The notes below the pieces were generated by a model. That model saw only the letters and a list, made by a program, of their open reading frames with translations. It made no database searches and had not been told where the DNA came from. From assembly GCF_964199755.1 (NCBI RefSeq), contig NC_133929.1, positions 5,287,806 to 5,351,805 on the forward strand: DNA of 64,000 nucleotides, given 5' to 3'. Of the stretch, positions 60,881-64,000 are shown piece by piece (positions within the stretch are counted from its first letter, which is position 1; each line of letters opens with the position of its first letter). The DNA comes from Larus michahellis. Taxonomy: Eukaryota > Chordata > Aves > Charadriiformes > Laridae. The position numbers and the translations under genes were made by a program.

Positions 60881-63800
60881 TTACCGGTCTCGCTTTTCCT
60901 TATCTTTACTCGAAGATCTCCTGGTTCCGACGTCACAGTCCACTTCTCTGGGAAGATAGGTCCCTTAATCCTACTAGCGTGAGTCCATCCTTTTTCTGCT
61001 GTCCGTACAGCCGTATCTGTGGTAAGTAAAACAACAAAGGGTCCTTCCCAACGGGGTGTTAGGGAGGTTTCTTTCCAGGTTTTGATTAGTACCTGGTCTC
61101 CGGGCTGGATTCGGTGTATGGAAATGTCCAAGGGAGGTCTTTGTACTACCAAGCCCTTCTTTCTTAGTTCCTGTCTTCTTTTTGTAAGTTCTAAAATATA
61201 TTCTGTTAAAAGTTTATCCTCGACTTTTGGGTGTTCCACTAATAACCCAAAGTCATAAGGCATTCCATACAACATTTCAAAGGGGGATATACCAGTATCT
61301 GTTCTTGGCTGAGTTCTAATGTAAAGCAAAGCCAATGGTAAACATTTAACCCAATTCATTTTTGTTTCCACCATAAGTTTGGTTAGGTGTTTCTTTATCT
61401 CCCCATTCATTCTTTCTACTTTCCCAGAACTCTGTGGGTGCCAGGGAGTATGGTATTCCCATTTTGTACCAAACAATTCAGTTGTCTCTTTAATTACTTT
61501 GGATGTGAAATGTGGACCTCGGTCTGAGTCAATTACCACAACAGTCCCATATCTTGGAATAATTTCTTCCAAGAGAATCTTAATAACTGTCTTTGCAGTA
61601 GCTCTTACCACTGGAAAGGCTTTTACAAAGTGCGTAAGGTGATCAACCAAGACCAATAAATACTGATATCTCCCCACCTTTGGCAATTCGGTAAAATCCA
61701 CCTGTATTTTCTCAAAGGGTCCTTTAGCCAATTCACGACCTCCTTGAACCTTTTCCCTAAGTTGTCGTTTATTCACTTTGTGACAGGTTAAACATCCCTC
61801 TAAAATCCTCTTAGCTAGACCGTATATTCCGACACAGGCATAGTTTGTCTCAAACTGATCCACTAAAGCTTGAATTCCCCAATGAGTTTTATGGTGTAAT
61901 TTATTCAGTATTCCCCGAGCTAATCCTTTTGGAAGAATTTCCCTGCCGTTTGGTAGCAGCCATTTATCACCATCTCTTTTTGCTCCAATTTGTTTTAGCT
62001 TATCCAATTCTTGGAGAGTGAAAGTTTTATCTAATTTTAGCCTTTCAGGTTCCTCTCTCAAGGTCTGAACCATTAATAATGCAGCCCGTTTTGCCTCCGC
62101 GTCGGCTAGATTGTTTCCTCTTACAGTATGGGTTAGTCCCTTCTGATGTCCTTTTACATGGACTATGGCTATCTTTAGTGGACCTCTTAATGCCTTTGAA
62201 ACTTCTAAGATTAGCTTTTCATGGACTAATCCTTTTCCCTGGGTGTTAATTAAGCCTCTCTCTTCCCAAATTTTTCCAAAAGTATGTACCACCCCAAAGG
62301 TATACTTTGAATCTGTATAAATAGTTCCAACTTTATTTTCTAAGAGCTTTAATGCCCTTAGCATAGCATATAACTCACACGCTTGTGCGGACCAGGCTTT
62401 ACTTAATGGTCCTGATTCTTTTATCTTAAAAGTATACCCATCCACAATAGCATAACCTGATTTCCGTTGTCCTTCAACCACTCGTGAGGAGCCGTCCACA
62501 AATAATTTTTCTCCTTCGTCTAATTCATCATCTTCTAAGTCCTCCCTTATTTTAGTCTGCAAATTTATTAGTTGAAGGCAGTCATGTGTCAAATCTTCTT
62601 TAGGTTCTCCGTATAAAAATTGGGCAGGATTCTGAATAGAAGTGGTTTCCATTTCTAGTCGAGGGGAGTTAATTAAAATTCCCTCATATTTTAGCAGTCG
62701 ACTATCTGTAAGCCACTTATCAGCCCGTTGTTGCAATACTCCTCGAATGTTATGGGGGGTGTATACTTTTAGTTCACCTCCCAAGGTGACTTTTCCAACT
62801 TCTTCCACTACTAATGCAGTGGCCACTATTGCTTGCAAGCAGGTGGGCCACCCGCGGCTTACAGGATCCAGTATTTTAGAATAATATCCTACAGGCTTTC
62901 TCTGCCCTGCCCATCCTTGGGTCAGAACCCCATAAGCTGTCCCGTTATCTACATTGATAAAGAGTTGAAAGGGTTTACGGATATCGGGTAAACTGAGGAC
63001 AGGTGCTTCTACCAGATCTCTTTTTATATTTTCCCAACAATTGTCATCTTCAGGGGACCATTTTACCAACCCGTTTTTAGTTAATTTTTCGTACAAGAAT
63101 TTTACTTTACTGCTGTAATTTTCTATCCACTGTCGACAATACCCTAATAATCCCAATAACTGTCTTATCTGTCTTTTATTAGTGGGCGCTGTTAGAGACA
63201 AAATTCCTTTTACTCTTTCGGGATCTAATTTCTTGTGTCCCTTTATGAGCCAATGCCCCAAATATTTTACCTCTTCTTCAGTAAACTGTAATTTGGACTT
63301 AGAAACCTTTAATCCCTTGAGGCCTAAAAAGTTCAATAATTTGATGCTCTCATTTCTGACTTCTTCTTGAGTTCTTCCAGCGATCAATAAATCATCCACG
63401 TATTGTATTAGAATTAGTCCCTGACTTAATTCATAAGATTCCAGTAACTGTTCCAGAGCTTGTCCAAACAAGTTCGGAGACTCTGTAAATCCCTGGGGCA
63501 AAACGGTCCACCGTAATTGTTGTTTTCTATGGGTCTTGGGGTTCTCCCACTCGAAAGCAAAATAGTCCCTACATTTTCCTTCTAAGGGACAAGCCCAAAA
63601 AGCATCTTTTAAATCTATAACACTATACCATTTATAATCTGGATTTAACTGATTAAGTATAGTGTGCGGGTTAGCCACCACAGGGAACCGGGTAATGGTT
63701 CGTTCATTTACGGCTCTCAGATCTTGTACTAAACGATAGGACCCATCCGGCTTCTTTACGGGCAATATGGGAGTATTGTGGGGAGACATACAGGGTTCCA

Positions 63801-64000
63801 AAAGCCCTTGGGCCAAAAGTCTCTCAATTACTGGCTGCAACCCTTCTCTCCCCTCCCTAGAGATGGGATACTGTTTTATCCTAATTGGCTGGTCTGGGTC
63901 TTTTATGGAGACCGTGATCGGTTTGATATTTAATTTTCCCACCGACCCTGGGCTATACCAAGTTTCTGGATTAATCTTGGCTTCATCTTCCGCAGTTAAT
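60877..64000 (-). CDS. pol: Pol of ERV D (partial at window edge)
   Basis: Open from the window edge to the TGA at 60877-60879. It covers the last residues of protease, RT (YVDD), RNase H and integrase. One residue difference from C was noticed (Asn for Ser in the NQL-x-PDYKW segment). All catalytic residues of RT, RNase H and integrase are present. Confidence 0.94.
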   Translation of the reverse strand, partial: LTAEDEAKINPETWYSPGSVGKLNIKPITVSIKDPDQPIRIKQYPISREGREGLQPVIERLLAQGLLEPCMSPHNTPILPVKKPDGSYRLVQDLRAVNERTITRFPVVANPHTILNQLNPDYKWYSVIDLKDAFWACPLEGKCRDYFAFEWENPKTHRKQQLRWTVLPQGFTESPNLFGQALEQLLESYELSQGLILIQYVDDLLIAGRTQEEVRNESIKLLNFLGLKGLKVSKSKLQFTEEEVKYLGHWLIKGHKKLDPERVKGILSLTAPTNKRQIRQLLGLLGYCRQWIENYSSKVKFLYEKLTKNGLVKWSPEDDNCWENIKRDLVEAPVLSLPDIRKPFQLFINVDNGTAYGVLTQGWAGQRKPVGYYSKILDPVSRGWPTCLQAIVATALVVEEVGKVTLGGELKVYTPHNIRGVLQQRADKWLTDSRLLKYEGILINSPRLEMETTSIQNPAQFLYGEPKEDLTHDCLQLINLQTKIREDLEDDELDEGEKLFVDGSSRVVEGQRKSGYAIVDGYTFKIKESGPLSKAWSAQACELYAMLRALKLLENKVGTIYTDSKYTFGVVHTFGKIWEERGLINTQGKGLVHEKLILEVSKALRGPLKIAIVHVKGHQKGLTHTVRGNNLADAEAKRAALLMVQTLREEPERLKLDKTFTLQELDKLKQIGAKRDGDKWLLPNGREILPKGLARGILNKLHHKTHWGIQALVDQFETNYACVGIYGLAKRILEGCLTCHKVNKRQLREKVQGGRELAKGPFEKIQVDFTELPKVGRYQYLLVLVDHLTHFVKAFPVVRATAKTVIKILLEEIIPRYGTVVVIDSDRGPHFTSKVIKETTELFGTKWEYHTPWHPQSSGKVERMNGEIKKHLTKLMVETKMNWVKCLPLALLYIRTQPRTDTGISPFEMLYGMPYDFGLLVEHPKVEDKLLTEYILELTKRRQELRKKGLVVQRPPLDISIHRIQPGDQVLIKTWKETSLTPRWEGPFVVLLTTDTAVRTAEKGWTHASRIKGPIFPEKWTVTSEPGDLRVKIRKSETGK

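Larger units (their letters stand above)
57894..64000 (-). mobile_element. ERV element D: inverted copy of C, cut by the window edge
   Basis: Minus-strand provirus of the C family. Visible: 3' LTR, env, accessory frames, and pol up to the protease-RT boundary. The 5' part lies beyond the window. The left flank (TTTTGAACCAAAG) differs from that of C (ATACCTTACAGAG), so it is an independent insertion. The TSD cannot be checked here. Confidence 0.94.

Overview
This is vertebrate, almost certainly avian, repeat-dense DNA. The evidence is several CR1 LINE fragments with the typical octamer tail (ATTCTATG/GATTCTAT), an ALV-like tRNA-Trp primer site with an alpharetrovirus-like envelope, and at least six families of endogenous retroviruses (ERVs) and LTRs. 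I found no convincing host protein-coding exon. The ERV density would fit bird heterochromatin or a W chromosome, but that is inference only.

Layout. 1-13,282 is a nested stack: a decayed gammaretrovirus-like ERV (minus strand, 1067-12992, 4-bp target duplication AGCT) is split by an alpha/beta-like ERV (minus, 5792-11976, 6-bp duplication GATTTT), whose own interior is a chimaera with a second env/LTR fragment. 13,289-20,783 is a nearly full-length mosaic ERV (plus, 6-bp duplication AGAAAG): beta-type gag, dUTPase-protease and pol, an alpha-type env, and a tRNA-Trp primer site. 20,790-25,674 holds a solo LTR and two nested CR1 copies. 25,675-32,006 (element A) and 48,737-55,161 (element B) are two copies of an env-less, class III-like ERV with a tRNA-Lys1,2 primer site. 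Their Gag starts with several membrane-type segments, and pol follows gag in frame after one UAG. 36,038-44,801 (element C) and 57,894 to the window edge (element D, inverted) are two near-identical gammaretrovirus-like proviruses with a tRNA-His primer site, open gag, pol and env, and an extra cysteine-rich reading frame between pol and env. The gaps hold solo LTRs, CR1 pieces, a tandem repeat, and a tRNA-Lys-like sequence at the axis of an inverted repeat.

How the parts work. Each provirus carries its own transcription signals (LTRs), a tRNA-primed reverse transcription start (PBS), structural protein (Gag), enzymes (protease, RT, RNase H, integrase) and, in some, an envelope. Elements B and C keep all their main frames open and elements B, C and 13,289-20,783 have closely matching LTR pairs, so they are young. 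A carries one early stop in pro-pol. The 13,289 element has a stop in pro, a damaged zinc knuckle and a frameshifted env. The minus-strand stack at the left is old and dead.

The items most worth a second look are the cysteine-rich accessory frame of C/D, the membrane-segment Gag of A/B, the absence of a visible furin site in the C/D envelope, and the tRNA-Lys-like sequence at the centre of an inverted repeat near 57.1 kb. All identity statements are by eye; no search was run.
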